A DNA stretch of 64,000 bases from Sphingomonas sp. (GTDB lineage: Bacteria > Pseudomonadota > Alphaproteobacteria > Sphingomonadales > Sphingomonadaceae). Below the pieces are notes generated by a model. The model did no database searches. It was not told the DNA's origin and worked only from the letters and a program-made list of their open reading frames with translations. Where the stretch lies: NCBI RefSeq assembly GCF_003248515.1, contig NZ_QFOB01000004.1, positions 124,001-188,000 of the forward strand, given 5' to 3'. The position numbers and the translations under genes were made by a program. Shown here in pieces: positions 32,432-40,659 of this stretch (its first letter is position 1; every line of letters starts with the position of its first letter).

Positions 32432-34606
32432 TCAGGGGCGGCGCAGCGTGAGCTTCGGCACCTTGCCCGATCGCTTGAGCGCGGCGCCGCGCCCGGAAAG
32501 CGACGGATTGGTCATGAAATAACGATGCAGGTTGAACGGCCGCTCGCCCTTCTTCGCCCGTTCGTAGCGCCCGTCGGGCAGCAGGTTCCAGCTCTGCTCG
32601 TCATCGATGAAATTGGCGACCATCACCTGATCCAGGATCTGGGCATGGACCGTCTCATTCTCGATCGGCAGCAGGAATTCCACGCGCCGATCGAAATTGC
32701 GCGGCATCCAGTCGGCCGACGAGATGAACACCTTCGCCTTCGGATTGGGCAGGCCCGCGCCATTGCCGAACGCCATGATCCGGCTGTGCTCCAGAAAACG
32801 GCCGACGACCGATTTCACGCGGATATTCTCGGAAAGGCCGGGCACGCCCGGGCGCAGGCAGCATATGCCCCGCACCACCAGATCCACCTGCACGCCGGCC
32901 GCGCTGGCCCGATACAGCTTTTCGATGATCGCCGGATCGACAAGGCTGTTGAGCTTCGCCCACACGGCGCCATCCCGCCCCTCGCGCGCATGATCGATCT
33001 CGTCGTCGATCAGGGCGGACAATTTGTCGCGCAGGCCGTGGGGCGAGAGCGTGAGCATCTTGAGCGCGGCGGGCTCGACATAGCCGGTCACGTAATTGAA
33101 GAGCTGCGCCGCATCCTTGCCGGCGCGCGGATCGGCGGTGAAGAAGCTCAGGTCGGTATAGATACGGGCCGTGATCGGATGGTAATTGCCCGTGCCGAAA
33201 TGGCAGTAGGTGCGGAAGGCCTCGCCCTCGCGCCGCACGACCATCGAGACCTTCGCGTGGGTCTTCCAGTCAATGAAGCCGTAGACGACCTGCACGCCCG
33301 CGCGCTCCAGCTGATCGGCCCAGGCGAGATTCTGCTCCTCGTCGAAGCGCGCCTTCAGTTCCACCACCGCCGTCACGGATTTGCCCGCCTCGGCCGCGTC
33401 GATCAGCGCGCGGATCACTGCGGATTGCTTGCCCGCGCGATAGAGCGTCTGCTTGATGGCCACCACGTCCGGATCCGCCGCCGCCTGCTTGAGGAAGGCG
33501 AGAACGACATCGAACGTCTCATAGGGGTGATGGACGATAAGGTCCTTGGATCGGATCGCCGCGAAGATATCGCCGCCATGCTCGCGCACGCGCTCCGGAA
33601 AGCGGGGCGTGAAGGGCGGCCATTTCAGGTCGGGGCGGTCTTCCTCCACCAGCTCCGCCAGATCGGCGATGCCCAGAAATTCCTGCGTGTCGACGATCAC
33701 GTCCTCGCTACCGCCGAATTCCTCGCGGACGAGCCCCGCCAGCGCTTCCGGCATGTCGGGATTGGGCTCCAGCCGGATCACACGGCCGCGCCTGCGCCGC
33801 TTGATCGCGGTCTTGAAGAACAGCACGAGATCCTCGGCCTCTTCCTCCACCTCGATGTCGCTGTCGCGGATCACCCGGAAGCTGGTCTCGCCCAGCATCT
33901 CGAAGCCCGGGAAGATCACGTCGGTGAAGCGGCGGATCAGCGTCTCCACCGCCACGTAGCGCGCCGGCTCGCCGGGCAGACGGAAGAAGCGCTTCACCGT
34001 GGAGGGCAGCATCAGCAGTTCGCGCGTCGGCTCGCCATCCGAAAGCCGCCTGAGATCGAACAGCAGCACGAAGCCCTTGTTCGGCACGAACGGAAAGGGA
34101 TGCGAGGGATCCAGCGCCTGCGGCGTCAGGATCGGGAAGACCTGCTCGCGGAAATGCTTCTCGCACACCTCCGCCACGTCGCCCTCGATATCCTCCACGT
34201 TCAGCAGCTGGATGCCCGCCTCGCCCAGCGCCTCGCGCAGCGCGATCCACACCGTCTGCTGCACGTCGGTCAGCTTGTCGGCGGCCTCCGCCGCCGCGGC
34301 GAGCTGCTGGCCCGGCGTCAGCCCGTCGGGCGAGCGATCCTCGATCGCCTGCAATTGCTGCCCCTTGAGGCCCGCCACGCGCACCATGAAGAATTCGTCG
34401 AGATTGTTGCCCGAGATCGATAGGAAGCGCAGCCGTTCCAGCAGCGGATGGGCGAGGTTGCAGCTTTCCTCCAGAACGCGCTCGTTGAAGGCGATCCACG
34501 AAAGCTCGCGATTGAAATAGCGATCCTTCAGCCCGATCGGGGCATGGGGCATTTCGCCGCGATCTTCGCTGGCGCTGGCACTGACGAGGCTTCCAGGTTG
34601 TTCCAT
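32432..34606 (-). CDS. ppk1: Polyphosphate kinase 1
   Basis: PPK1, 724 residues, makes inorganic polyphosphate from ATP at the inner membrane. Domain order N, H, C1, C2 is complete: RYFNRELSWIAFNERVLEE at the start, and the phospho-His region HFGTGNYHPITARIYTDLS in C1. In C2 a second HKD-like region (VVGRFLEHSRI) is present. Residues 1-25 form a short variable lead. It is nine bases after hdaA and 63 before ppx. The window thus holds enzymes for making (PPK1), using (PPK2) and degrading (PPX) polyphosphate. Confidence 0.97.
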   Translation of the reverse strand: MEQPGSLVSASASEDRGEMPHAPIGLKDRYFNRELSWIAFNERVLEESCNLAHPLLERLRFLSISGNNLDEFFMVRVAGLKGQQLQAIEDRSPDGLTPGQQLAAAAEAADKLTDVQQTVWIALREALGEAGIQLLNVEDIEGDVAEVCEKHFREQVFPILTPQALDPSHPFPFVPNKGFVLLFDLRRLSDGEPTRELLMLPSTVKRFFRLPGEPARYVAVETLIRRFTDVIFPGFEMLGETSFRVIRDSDIEVEEEAEDLVLFFKTAIKRRRRGRVIRLEPNPDMPEALAGLVREEFGGSEDVIVDTQEFLGIADLAELVEEDRPDLKWPPFTPRFPERVREHGGDIFAAIRSKDLIVHHPYETFDVVLAFLKQAAADPDVVAIKQTLYRAGKQSAVIRALIDAAEAGKSVTAVVELKARFDEEQNLAWADQLERAGVQVVYGFIDWKTHAKVSMVVRREGEAFRTYCHFGTGNYHPITARIYTDLSFFTADPRAGKDAAQLFNYVTGYVEPAALKMLTLSPHGLRDKLSALIDDEIDHAREGRDGAVWAKLNSLVDPAIIEKLYRASAAGVQVDLVVRGICCLRPGVPGLSENIRVKSVVGRFLEHSRIMAFGNGAGLPNPKAKVFISSADWMPRNFDRRVEFLLPIENETVHAQILDQVMVANFIDDEQSWNLLPDGRYERAKKGERPFNLHRYFMTNPSLSGRGAALKRSGKVPKLTLRRP

Positions 34607-34615
34607 CCGGCCTTC

Positions 34616-35236
34616 CTATCCGGCCGCCCGCGACTCGTCGATGACACCGAGGGAAATCAGCGCCATTCGTGCAAGTGGGACGGTCAGGGCCTGCCGACGC
34701 TGAAGGGCAAGCTCGTCCAGCGCCTCGATCGTCCGGTGAATGCCCATGAAGCTGCGTTCGATCCGGGGCACCAGATAACGCACCAGTTCCGGCGATGCCG
34801 CCAGCCCTCGCGTGTGGCACAGTTTCTCGATCAGCAGCCCCGCCAGATCCTCGTCGGGCTCCGGCATGGTCACCACGGGCGTCGCCATCATCCGCGATCG
34901 CAGGTCCGGCAGCGCGATGCGCCAGGTTGGCGGCGGCGCATCGACCACCACGATCAGCGGCCGTCTGCGCCCCTGCGCCCGGTTCCAGGCGTGGAAGATC
35001 GCCTCCTCGTCCGCCTCCTCGCCCGGATCGATCAGTTCGCCGCCGGTGCGCTGGGCCACGATCCGGCCCAGCAGCGACCGGCCCGATTTGCGCGGCCCCG
35101 TCAGGATCGTCGCCATCACCGGCCAGAGCGACCAGTGCTGGAAGTGACGGATCACCCCTTCATTGGCGGGGGTAACGATGAAATCACGCTCCTCGCTGCC
35201 TTCGGGCCAGTCGAGCGGGAGCGCGATCTGGCTCAC
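34616..35236 (-). CDS. hdaA: DnaA regulatory inactivator HdaA
   Basis: 206 residues, a small AAA+ protein of the Hda family. The N-terminus has a clamp-binding motif QIALPLDW (3-10), as in Hda proteins that join the DnaN sliding clamp and stimulate ATP hydrolysis by DnaA. The Walker A is degenerate (GPRKSGRS, 47-54), and the Walker B position is VVVDAP. The C-terminal helical lid has the AAA+ sensor region (RIERSFMGIHRTIEALD). It overlaps the upstream 408-residue gene by four bases and precedes ppk1, an arrangement I recall from Caulobacter relatives. Confidence 0.88.
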   Translation of the reverse strand: MSQIALPLDWPEGSEERDFIVTPANEGVIRHFQHWSLWPVMATILTGPRKSGRSLLGRIVAQRTGGELIDPGEEADEEAIFHAWNRAQGRRRPLIVVVDAPPPTWRIALPDLRSRMMATPVVTMPEPDEDLAGLLIEKLCHTRGLAASPELVRYLVPRIERSFMGIHRTIEALDELALQRRQALTVPLARMALISLGVIDESRAAG

Positions 35237-36459
35237 GGGACGGCCCGTCGCAACCGGAGGCCCTCGTCCAGCAGGAGCCCCCTGGGCGCGAGCGCCGCCC
35301 GCAACGCGGCCGCATCGCCTTCATATTCGACCCGCATCACCGATACCCCTCCCAGCGCGAGGCTGGTGATGCTCACGGATCGCACGCCGAGCACGCCGCG
35401 CAATTGCGCCTCGACAGCGGCGCGCGCCGCATCGTCGGGCGTATCCACCTGCAATGTCAGATTCTGCACGGGGGCAAGCGCGGTCGGCGGCGGAGCGGCC
35501 GGCGCGTCGCCCTCCATCACGTCCTGATCCTCCGGCAGGCTCTCTATCTCGGCGGGCTCGGCGACAAGGCTGGGATCGCTGATGAGGCCGCCGGAACGCA
35601 ACGCCGCCGACAAGGCTTCGTCGATGCGGCGGACGCCTTCGTCCAGCATCACCGGCAGCCCGCGGCTGTCCGCCGCAGCCAGATCGAAACGCGCGATCAC
35701 CCTGCCATCGGGGCCGTGAATCGCCTTGAACCTGGCGCGCACCGGCCCACCCGGCCAGCTGCGCACGATCTGCACGACCGGCACCACCACATCGGCCGCG
35801 CCATATTGTTCCAGCAATGCCCGCCATTGGCCGCGGCCGGGCCGTCCGGCCTGCGCGACATTCAGCACCAGCGGATCGATGCCGTTGCCCACAGGGCGCA
35901 CATAATCGATCGGGCTGCCGCCGGAGCGGAAACGCGCCCAGGCCTTCTGCCATTCGGTGCGCTTCTCGAAGCTCTGCGCCACTCCGCCGGACCACATGAC
36001 GGGAATCACCAGCATGGGCGCCGAACGCGGGCCTCCCCCGCGCGTGCCCAGCAATTCGCCCGCACGCCCGCGATCGAAGAGCACGCCCAGCCGCGCGATA
36101 TAGCGGTGGGCGCCGATCTCCTCATCTTCCACGGCGATGCCGGCGGTGATGGAATCGAGCGTGCCATCCGGCAATCCGGGCGCGGCATCGGCGGATTGCC
36201 CGTTGGCGCGCGCCCACAGCAGTTTCCACGCCTTGCGCTGCGCCAGCCGCCAGCCATAGCTGCGCGCCTGTTCGGATGTCTTGGCCGTCACGTCCACCTG
36301 CACGCCGCCAACCTCGTAATTGGCAGAACTGTCGATCGGCGGCACGCCACGGTCGCTGCCCTCGATCTGGGCGCGCAACAGCGTTGCCATGCCGAGGGAG
36401 ACGACAAGCAGGGCCGCGATCATACCGGCGAGCAAAGGGTTTCGGCGGACGATCGTCAC
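35233..36459 (-). CDS. Exported/anchored protein of unknown function (DUF2066-like)
   Basis: 408 residues using GTG 36459 (AAGG ribosome-binding site 8 bases upstream). An N-terminal helix (about 8-30) anchors or exports it. A beta/alpha domain follows (about 50-260; VGGVQVDVTAKTSEQARSYGWRLAQRKAWKLLW, then PVMWSG). This resembles the DUF2066 proteins that I recall next to purM/hda in proteobacteria. A Glu/Asp/Pro-rich hinge (about 300-330) leads to a C-terminal ferredoxin-like domain (about 335-408, VEAQLRGVLGVRSVSITSLALGG). Function unknown. It overlaps hdaA by four bases, so translation of both is coupled. Confidence 0.8.
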   Translation of the reverse strand: MTIVRRNPLLAGMIAALLVVSLGMATLLRAQIEGSDRGVPPIDSSANYEVGGVQVDVTAKTSEQARSYGWRLAQRKAWKLLWARANGQSADAAPGLPDGTLDSITAGIAVEDEEIGAHRYIARLGVLFDRGRAGELLGTRGGGPRSAPMLVIPVMWSGGVAQSFEKRTEWQKAWARFRSGGSPIDYVRPVGNGIDPLVLNVAQAGRPGRGQWRALLEQYGAADVVVPVVQIVRSWPGGPVRARFKAIHGPDGRVIARFDLAAADSRGLPVMLDEGVRRIDEALSAALRSGGLISDPSLVAEPAEIESLPEDQDVMEGDAPAAPPPTALAPVQNLTLQVDTPDDAARAAVEAQLRGVLGVRSVSITSLALGGVSVMRVEYEGDAAALRAALAPRGLLLDEGLRLRRAVP

Positions 36460-36551
36460 GTTTCGCCTTCTGGCGAGTTGCCGTGCGCCTGCCAAGAGGC
36501 GATGGCGTTAATCGCTGTGGATGGCTAAGGCCGCACCAACCCGTCCGTCCC

Positions 36552-36591
36552 GAGCGAAGCTGAGGGGCGGACAGCATCGAGCGAAGCCGAG
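36552..36591. repeat. GAGCGAAGCYGAG direct repeat pair upstream of purM
   Basis: GAGCGAAGCTGAG (36552-36564) and GAGCGAAGCCGAG (36579-36591) are 13-bp copies with one mismatch, starting 27 bases apart. This core is, from memory, a common dispersed intergenic element in sphingomonads. It lies in the 263-base divergent gap before purM. Confidence 0.45.
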
Positions 36592-36722
36592 ATGCGAACC
36601 CTGAAACGCCGCGTTCCGAGGCACGCGCCCCGGCTCGCAGGCCCGGCGCGTCTGCCCCACGGGCAGCCAAAGGGCTCGGCGCCACGGGTTTCTCGATTTC
36701 GCCCGGAACGAACGGAATTCAG

Positions 36723-37814
36723 ATGCCCGAAGACAGTTATACCTACGCCCAGGCCGGGGTTTCGATCGCCGGCGGCAATGCGCTGGTAAAGGCCATTGCC
36801 CCGCTCGCCCGCGCCACGCGCCGCCCCGGTGCCGATGCCGAGCTGGGAGGGTTCGGCGGCTTCTTCGATCTGAAGGCCGCCGGCTATGACGATCCCCTGC
36901 TCGTCGCCGCCAATGATGGCGTGGGCACCAAGCTGAAGCTCGCGATCGACAGCGGGCGCCATGATACGGTGGGCATCGATCTGGTCGCCATGTGCGTGAA
37001 CGATCTGATCGTGCAGGGCGCCGAGCCTCTGTTCTTCCTCGATTATTTCGCGACGGGAAAGCTCGACAACGGTGTTGCCGAACGGGTGATCGCCGGCATT
37101 GCAGAGGGTTGTCGCATCGCCGGCTGCGCGCTGATCGGCGGCGAGACGGCCGAGATGCCGGGAATGTATGTGGAGGGCGATTATGATCTCGCCGGCTTTT
37201 CCGTCGGCGCGGTCGAGCGCGCCAACGTGCTGGTGGGCGATCGTGTGCAGGCGGGCGATGTTCTGATCGGTCTCGCCTCCTCCGGCATCCATTCCAACGG
37301 CTATTCGCTCGTCCGCCGCCTCGCCGCCGACAAGGGCTGGAAGCTCGATCGCCCGGCCCTGTTCGATCCCGATCGCCTGCTGATCGACTGGCTGATGGAG
37401 CCGACGCGCATCTATGTGAAGAGTGTGCTGCCGATGGTGCGCGCGTGCCAGATCGGCGCGCTGGCGCACATCACCGGCGGCGGACTGCTGGAAAATGTGC
37501 CCCGCGTGCTGCCCGAAGGCCTCCATGCCGAGATCGACGCGGACAGCTGGCCCCAGCCCCGCCTGATGGCCTTCCTGCAGGCGCAGGGCGCGATCGAGCC
37601 CGAAGAGATGGCCCGCACCTTCAATTGCGGCATCGGCATGATCGCCGCCGTGCGCCCCGATGTCGCTGCGGACGTGCTGCACAATCTGGAATCGGCGGGC
37701 GAGACGGTCTTCACCGTCGGCCGCGTGGTGGAAGGCACGCGCGGCTGCACCGTGTTCGGCTCGGCCGATGCCTGGAGCGCGCGGGCACCGTGGCGGGTGA
37801 CACATGAGGCATGA
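36723..37814 (+). CDS. purM: Phosphoribosylformylglycinamidine cyclo-ligase
   Basis: AIR synthetase, 363 residues, closes the imidazole ring (FGAM to AIR, ATP-dependent) in purine synthesis. The family regions are clear: DPLLVAANDGVGTKLKLA (ATP/metal), GIDLVAMCVNDLIVQGAEPLFFLDYF, ALIGGETAEMPGMY and HITGGGLLENVPRV. Length is normal. It is followed by purN after 186 bases that contain a palindromic repeat, so the two may be separately transcribed or joined through a processed leader. Confidence 0.98.
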   Translation: MPEDSYTYAQAGVSIAGGNALVKAIAPLARATRRPGADAELGGFGGFFDLKAAGYDDPLLVAANDGVGTKLKLAIDSGRHDTVGIDLVAMCVNDLIVQGAEPLFFLDYFATGKLDNGVAERVIAGIAEGCRIAGCALIGGETAEMPGMYVEGDYDLAGFSVGAVERANVLVGDRVQAGDVLIGLASSGIHSNGYSLVRRLAADKGWKLDRPALFDPDRLLIDWLMEPTRIYVKSVLPMVRACQIGALAHITGGGLLENVPRVLPEGLHAEIDADSWPQPRLMAFLQAQGAIEPEEMARTFNCGIGMIAAVRPDVAADVLHNLESAGETVFTVGRVVEGTRGCTVFGSADAWSARAPWRVTHEA

Positions 37815-37823
37815 CGAAAGTCT

Positions 37824-37845
37824 CCCCTCCCGCCTGCGGGAGGGG
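37824..37845. repeat. Palindromic intergenic repeat between purM and purN
   Basis: CCCCTCCCGC-ct-GCGGGAGGGG is a perfect 10-bp hairpin followed by a GGGGGCGGGC tail. From memory this is a widely repeated REP-like sequence in alphaproteobacterial genomes. It starts 10 bases after purM and may end or stabilise that transcript. Confidence 0.6.
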
Positions 37846-38000
37846 CCGGGGGCGGGCCTCTTTGTCCTCCTCACCCGTGATGCAGGACCCGTTTCAGCAT
37901 CGGTGGCCCGACGTCGCCGCTGCCACGCGGACTGGGATCTCCGTCCACGGGCGCTGACAAACGTTCACGGCGCCGGGCGGGCTGATACGAGGAACATGGG

Positions 38001-38582
38001 ATGAAGGCCCGCGTCGGCATTCTCATCTCCGGGCGTGGATCGAACATGGCCTCGCTGGTCGAGGCCTCTCGCGCGCCCGATTCGCCCTATGAAGTGGTGC
38101 TGGTCGTCTCAAACGTGCCCGATGCGCCCGGCCTCGCCTTCGCCGCCGCGAACGGTATCCCCACATTCGCCGCCAGCCACCGGGGCATGAAGCGCGCCGA
38201 ATTTGATCGGCTGGTCGATGGGGCGCTGCGCGATGCGGACGTCGAATATGTGGCGCTGGCGGGCTATATGCGCCTGCTCTCTCCGGAATTCGTGGCGGGC
38301 TGGGCAGGCCGGATGGTGAATATCCACCCGTCGCTGCTCCCGCTCTACAAGGGCCTCGATACGCATCAGCGCGCGCTGGACGCGGGCGATGCGCGCCACG
38401 GCTGCTCGGTCCATATCGTGACGGAAGCGCTCGATGACGGCCCGATCCTCGCCCAGGCGGAAGTGCCGATCCTGCCCGGCGACGATGCCGCAGCACTCGC
38501 CACCCGCGTGCTGATCGAGGAACACAGGCTTTATCCCGCCGCGCTGGCGGCGCTCGTCAGGGGCCAGCCCCTCCCCTCATGA
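38001..38582 (+). CDS. purN: Phosphoribosylglycinamide formyltransferase
   Basis: GAR transformylase, 193 residues, adds a formyl group from 10-formyl-THF to GAR. The substrate motif ILISGRGSNMASL is at 6-18. NIHPSLLPLYKG holds the catalytic His of the family, and the Asp of ALDDGPILAQ is the second catalytic residue. A GAGGA ribosome-binding site lies 9 bases upstream of the ATG. It overlaps the next gene by four bases. Pairing with purM matches many bacteria. Confidence 0.97.
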   Translation: MKARVGILISGRGSNMASLVEASRAPDSPYEVVLVVSNVPDAPGLAFAAANGIPTFAASHRGMKRAEFDRLVDGALRDADVEYVALAGYMRLLSPEFVAGWAGRMVNIHPSLLPLYKGLDTHQRALDAGDARHGCSVHIVTEALDDGPILAQAEVPILPGDDAAALATRVLIEEHRLYPAALAALVRGQPLPS

Positions 38583-38956
38583 GCCCGGATCCGGCCGCCG
38601 ATCTCGCGAGGCTCCGGGCGATCGCGATGGCGCTGCCCCGCGCGGCCGAAAAGCTGAGCCACGGCCAGCCGAATTTCTACATCGAGAAGGGCAAGGTCTT
38701 CGCCCAATATTGGCACGATCATCATCGCGATGGCCGCAGCGCCGTGATGGTGAAGACGAGCGGGCCGGAGGAACAGGCCATGCTCGTCGAAGCCGATCCC
38801 GATCTCTATTATCGGCCCGCCTACATCGGCCATTCAGGCTGGATCGCGATAAGGACCGACCGGTCGCACGCCGATTGGGATCATATCGCCGATCGCGTGC
38901 GTATGAGTTGGCATCTGGCCGCGCCGGCGCGGCTGGTGGGGATGGGTCCGGAATGA
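38579..38956 (+). CDS. MmcQ/YjbR-family protein
   Basis: 125 residues with ATGA overlaps at both ends (purN before, the 208-residue gene after). The sequence reads as the YjbR fold: an N-terminal helix (ARLRAIAMALPRAAEKLSHG), strand FYIEKGKVFAQYW, then AVMVKTSGPEEQ and a C-terminal WDHIADRVRMSWHLA. These CyaY-like proteins are sometimes called DNA-binding, but the role is not established. Coupling to purN is probably accidental for function. Family call is good; role unknown. Confidence 0.88.
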   Translation: MSPDPAADLARLRAIAMALPRAAEKLSHGQPNFYIEKGKVFAQYWHDHHRDGRSAVMVKTSGPEEQAMLVEADPDLYYRPAYIGHSGWIAIRTDRSHADWDHIADRVRMSWHLAAPARLVGMGPE

Positions 38957-39579
38957 ACGACGTCACGGAAGAAAAGAAGGAAGCCGCGCGCGTCCGCCGT
39001 CGCTGGCTCAATCTTGGCGAATTGCTGGCGATTGCGGGCGTCGTCATTTCCGGCGCGGCGCTGTGGAACAGCTATCGCGAGCGCACCAATGCGGAGGTCG
39101 AACATGCGACCAGCGAGGCGCGCAGCCAGCGCGAGGCCGAATTGCTCGTGCTCAAGGCGACGGTGGAAAAGGACGGCAATGTCCTGACCTTGGCCCCGCG
39201 CGACGATGCGCAGACGATCCAGTCGCAGACGATCCGTTTCCCGGCCGCGCTGGATCTGGCGCCCGTCGAGACGAACGGCGATGCCCGGATCGAGCGGACA
39301 TGGTTCGAACGCGAACTCACGGACGCGCTGGAAAAGGCCAGGTCCGCCAGGCGCACGCCTGGCGACGCGCGCCTGCCCGTGCACATCACCACGCGCTTTC
39401 TGGTCGGCGGGGTCGAGCATGAGGACAGCGCCATCTATTCGGTGGGCTATACGCTGGGCCATGCCTTCCTGTCCGGCACGACGATCAAGTTGCGCGGCCT
39501 TTCGCGCAATGGCCCGGCCGCCCCTGGCGCTCCGGGCGACGCCACGCTGGAAGCGGCGGCGAAGAAGATATTCGGCTAA
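38953..39579 (+). CDS. Single-pass membrane protein of unknown function
   Basis: 208 residues, starting four bases inside the upstream gene. A charged N-terminus (EEKKEAARVRRRW) is followed by one membrane helix at about 21-40. Then comes a predicted coiled coil (about 42-70, RTNAEVEHATSEARSQREAEL) and a soluble alpha/beta domain (about 75-208). A single helix with the basic side first suggests that the C-terminal domain is periplasmic. I do not recognise the family. It is the third gene of the purN unit; no further gene follows for 226 bases. Confidence 0.75.
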   Translation: MNDVTEEKKEAARVRRRWLNLGELLAIAGVVISGAALWNSYRERTNAEVEHATSEARSQREAELLVLKATVEKDGNVLTLAPRDDAQTIQSQTIRFPAALDLAPVETNGDARIERTWFERELTDALEKARSARRTPGDARLPVHITTRFLVGGVEHEDSAIYSVGYTLGHAFLSGTTIKLRGLSRNGPAAPGAPGDATLEAAAKKIFG

Positions 39580-39687
39580 ACGAATATTCGCCCGGCCGTT
39601 TGTGCCGGGAGCTCCCCGCATCGGCGCGGGAGAGACGGTCGTCGGGCGATCCGGATGCGATCCGGAATATCGCCTGACGTTCGTTCC

Positions 39688-39778
39688 GAGCCTGTCGCGG
39701 CACCTTCCTCGTTCACCGGGAAGAGAAAGCGGCAGCCTGCCATCAGGACAGGCGCCGGATGCATGCCGCGACAGGCTC
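39688..39778. repeat. Inverted repeat (15-bp arms) after the 39579 gene
   Basis: GAGCCTGTCGCGGCA (39688-39702) and TGCCGCGACAGGCTC (39764-39778) are perfect inverted copies separated by 61 bases; weaker matching continues outside (GCGAACG). The core is the dispersed CGACAGGCTC repeat also seen at 29251. It lies between the purN unit and convergent ndk. Confidence 0.65.
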
Positions 39779-39805
39779 AGCGCGAACGCATCACCTTATC
39801 GGTGA

Positions 39806-40228
39806 TCAGCCGACGATTTCTTCCGGCTTGAAGAAGAAGGCGATCTCCACGCCCGCATTCTCAAGGCTGTCCGAACCATGGACCGAATTGGCTTCGATCG
39901 ACTCGGCCAGTTCCTTGCGGATCGTGCCGGCATCGGCATTGGCCGGGTTGGTCGCGCCCATCACCTTGCGGTTGGCGGCCACGGCATCCTCGCCTTCCAG
40001 AACCTGCACGACCACCGGGCCGGAGATCATGAAGCTGACGAGATCGTTGAAGAAGGGGCGCTCCTTGTGGACGCCGTAGAAGCCCTCTGCCTGCTCCTTC
40101 GTCATGTGGATGCGCTTGGATGCGACGACGCGCAGGCCGGCTTCCTCCAGCATCTTGGTGACGGCGCCGGTCAGGTTGCGGCGGGTGGCATCGGGCTTGA
40201 TGATCGAAAAGGTGCGTTCGGTCGCCAT
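39806..40228 (-). CDS. ndk: Nucleoside diphosphate kinase
   Basis: NDK, 140 residues, moves the gamma phosphate from ATP to NDPs. The phospho-His is in NSVHGSDS (His117), the family signature. The opening MATERTFSIIKPDATRR and FNDLVSFMISGPVV are typical. Length is normal. The gene is alone, convergent with the purN unit, with a 431-base repeat-rich gap upstream that separates it from amtB. Confidence 0.98.
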   Translation of the reverse strand: MATERTFSIIKPDATRRNLTGAVTKMLEEAGLRVVASKRIHMTKEQAEGFYGVHKERPFFNDLVSFMISGPVVVQVLEGEDAVAANRKVMGATNPANADAGTIRKELAESIEANSVHGSDSLENAGVEIAFFFKPEEIVG

Positions 40229-40502
40229 GGCCGAGCGGTCTCCGTGCTTGCGGTTGGGAAAGTGGCGCGCCTCTAGCGGGCGGGAAGCCACGTGGCAACC
40301 GAAGGCTTGATCCGCGAAGCCCTGCCCCGCGCCGCGCCCGCGAAGCGGCCGGCACATCAGGCCAACCCGCATCCCCTCGCGGCCCTCCCCCTCGAAGGAA
40401 GAGGCAGGCGGAAAAGCGCGAAAGGCGCACATCCGGGATGGGCGACTTGCCTGTTCGGAAGGCCCGGCCCCGCACAGGCCCCCACTCCGCCCGCCCTGCG
40501 CA

Positions 40503-40533
40503 AAAAAATGGCCGGCGAGTTGCCTCGCCGGCC
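40503..40533 (-). terminator. Intrinsic terminator of the glnK-amtB transcript
   Basis: GGCCGGCGAG-ttgc-CTCGCCGGCC is a perfect 10-bp stem. On the amtB strand it is followed by A then T7 (complement of aaaaaaa at 40502-40508). This is a textbook Rho-independent terminator, about 130 bases beyond the amtB stop. Confidence 0.85.
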
Positions 40534-40560
40534 AGTCGTTCGCAGGAGGAACCCCTGGAG

Positions 40561-40616
40561 GGATGGCAACGCCATCCCGAAACTTTAGCCTGGGATGGCA
40601 AGACCATCCCGAAACC
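40561..40616. repeat. Two tandem 24-bp palindromic units
   Basis: GGATGGCAACGCCATCCCGAAAC (from 40561) and GGATGGCAAGACCATCCCGAAAC (from 40593) repeat with a 32-base period and two mismatches over 23 bases. Each contains a hairpin (GGATGGC/GCCATCC in the first, GGGATGG/CCATCCC in the second). The unit looks like a REP-type element. Confidence 0.65.
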
Positions 40617-40623
40617 TCTGGAC

Positions 40624-40650
40624 CGGGGCGGCCTTCTCCGGGCCGCCCCG
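40624..40650. repeat. GC-rich hairpin next to the amtB stop
   Basis: CGGGGCGGCC and GGGCCGCCCCG flank a short loop, giving a stem of about 9 bp some 10 bases after the amtB stop. No T-run follows on the amtB strand. It may protect the mRNA end; the real terminator lies further on at 40503-40533. Confidence 0.5.
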
Positions 40651-40659
40651 TCTCCGTCA

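Larger units (their letters stand above)
40229..40659. other. 431-base repeat-rich gap between ndk and amtB
   Basis: No convincing gene in either strand. It holds the ndk promoter (near 40229), the amtB terminator (40503-40533), twin palindromes (40561-40616) and a GC-rich hairpin (40624-40650) right after the amtB stop. Confidence 0.6.

Noticed and set aside
31976..34423. An 815-codon open frame on the plus strand
   Set aside because: Antisense to ppk1 and part of ppx, both with intact catalytic motifs.
36552..40616. The many palindromes as a new regulatory RNA set
   Set aside because: They fall into several known-looking dispersed repeat types and lie at gene ends. Plain REP-like elements explain them better.
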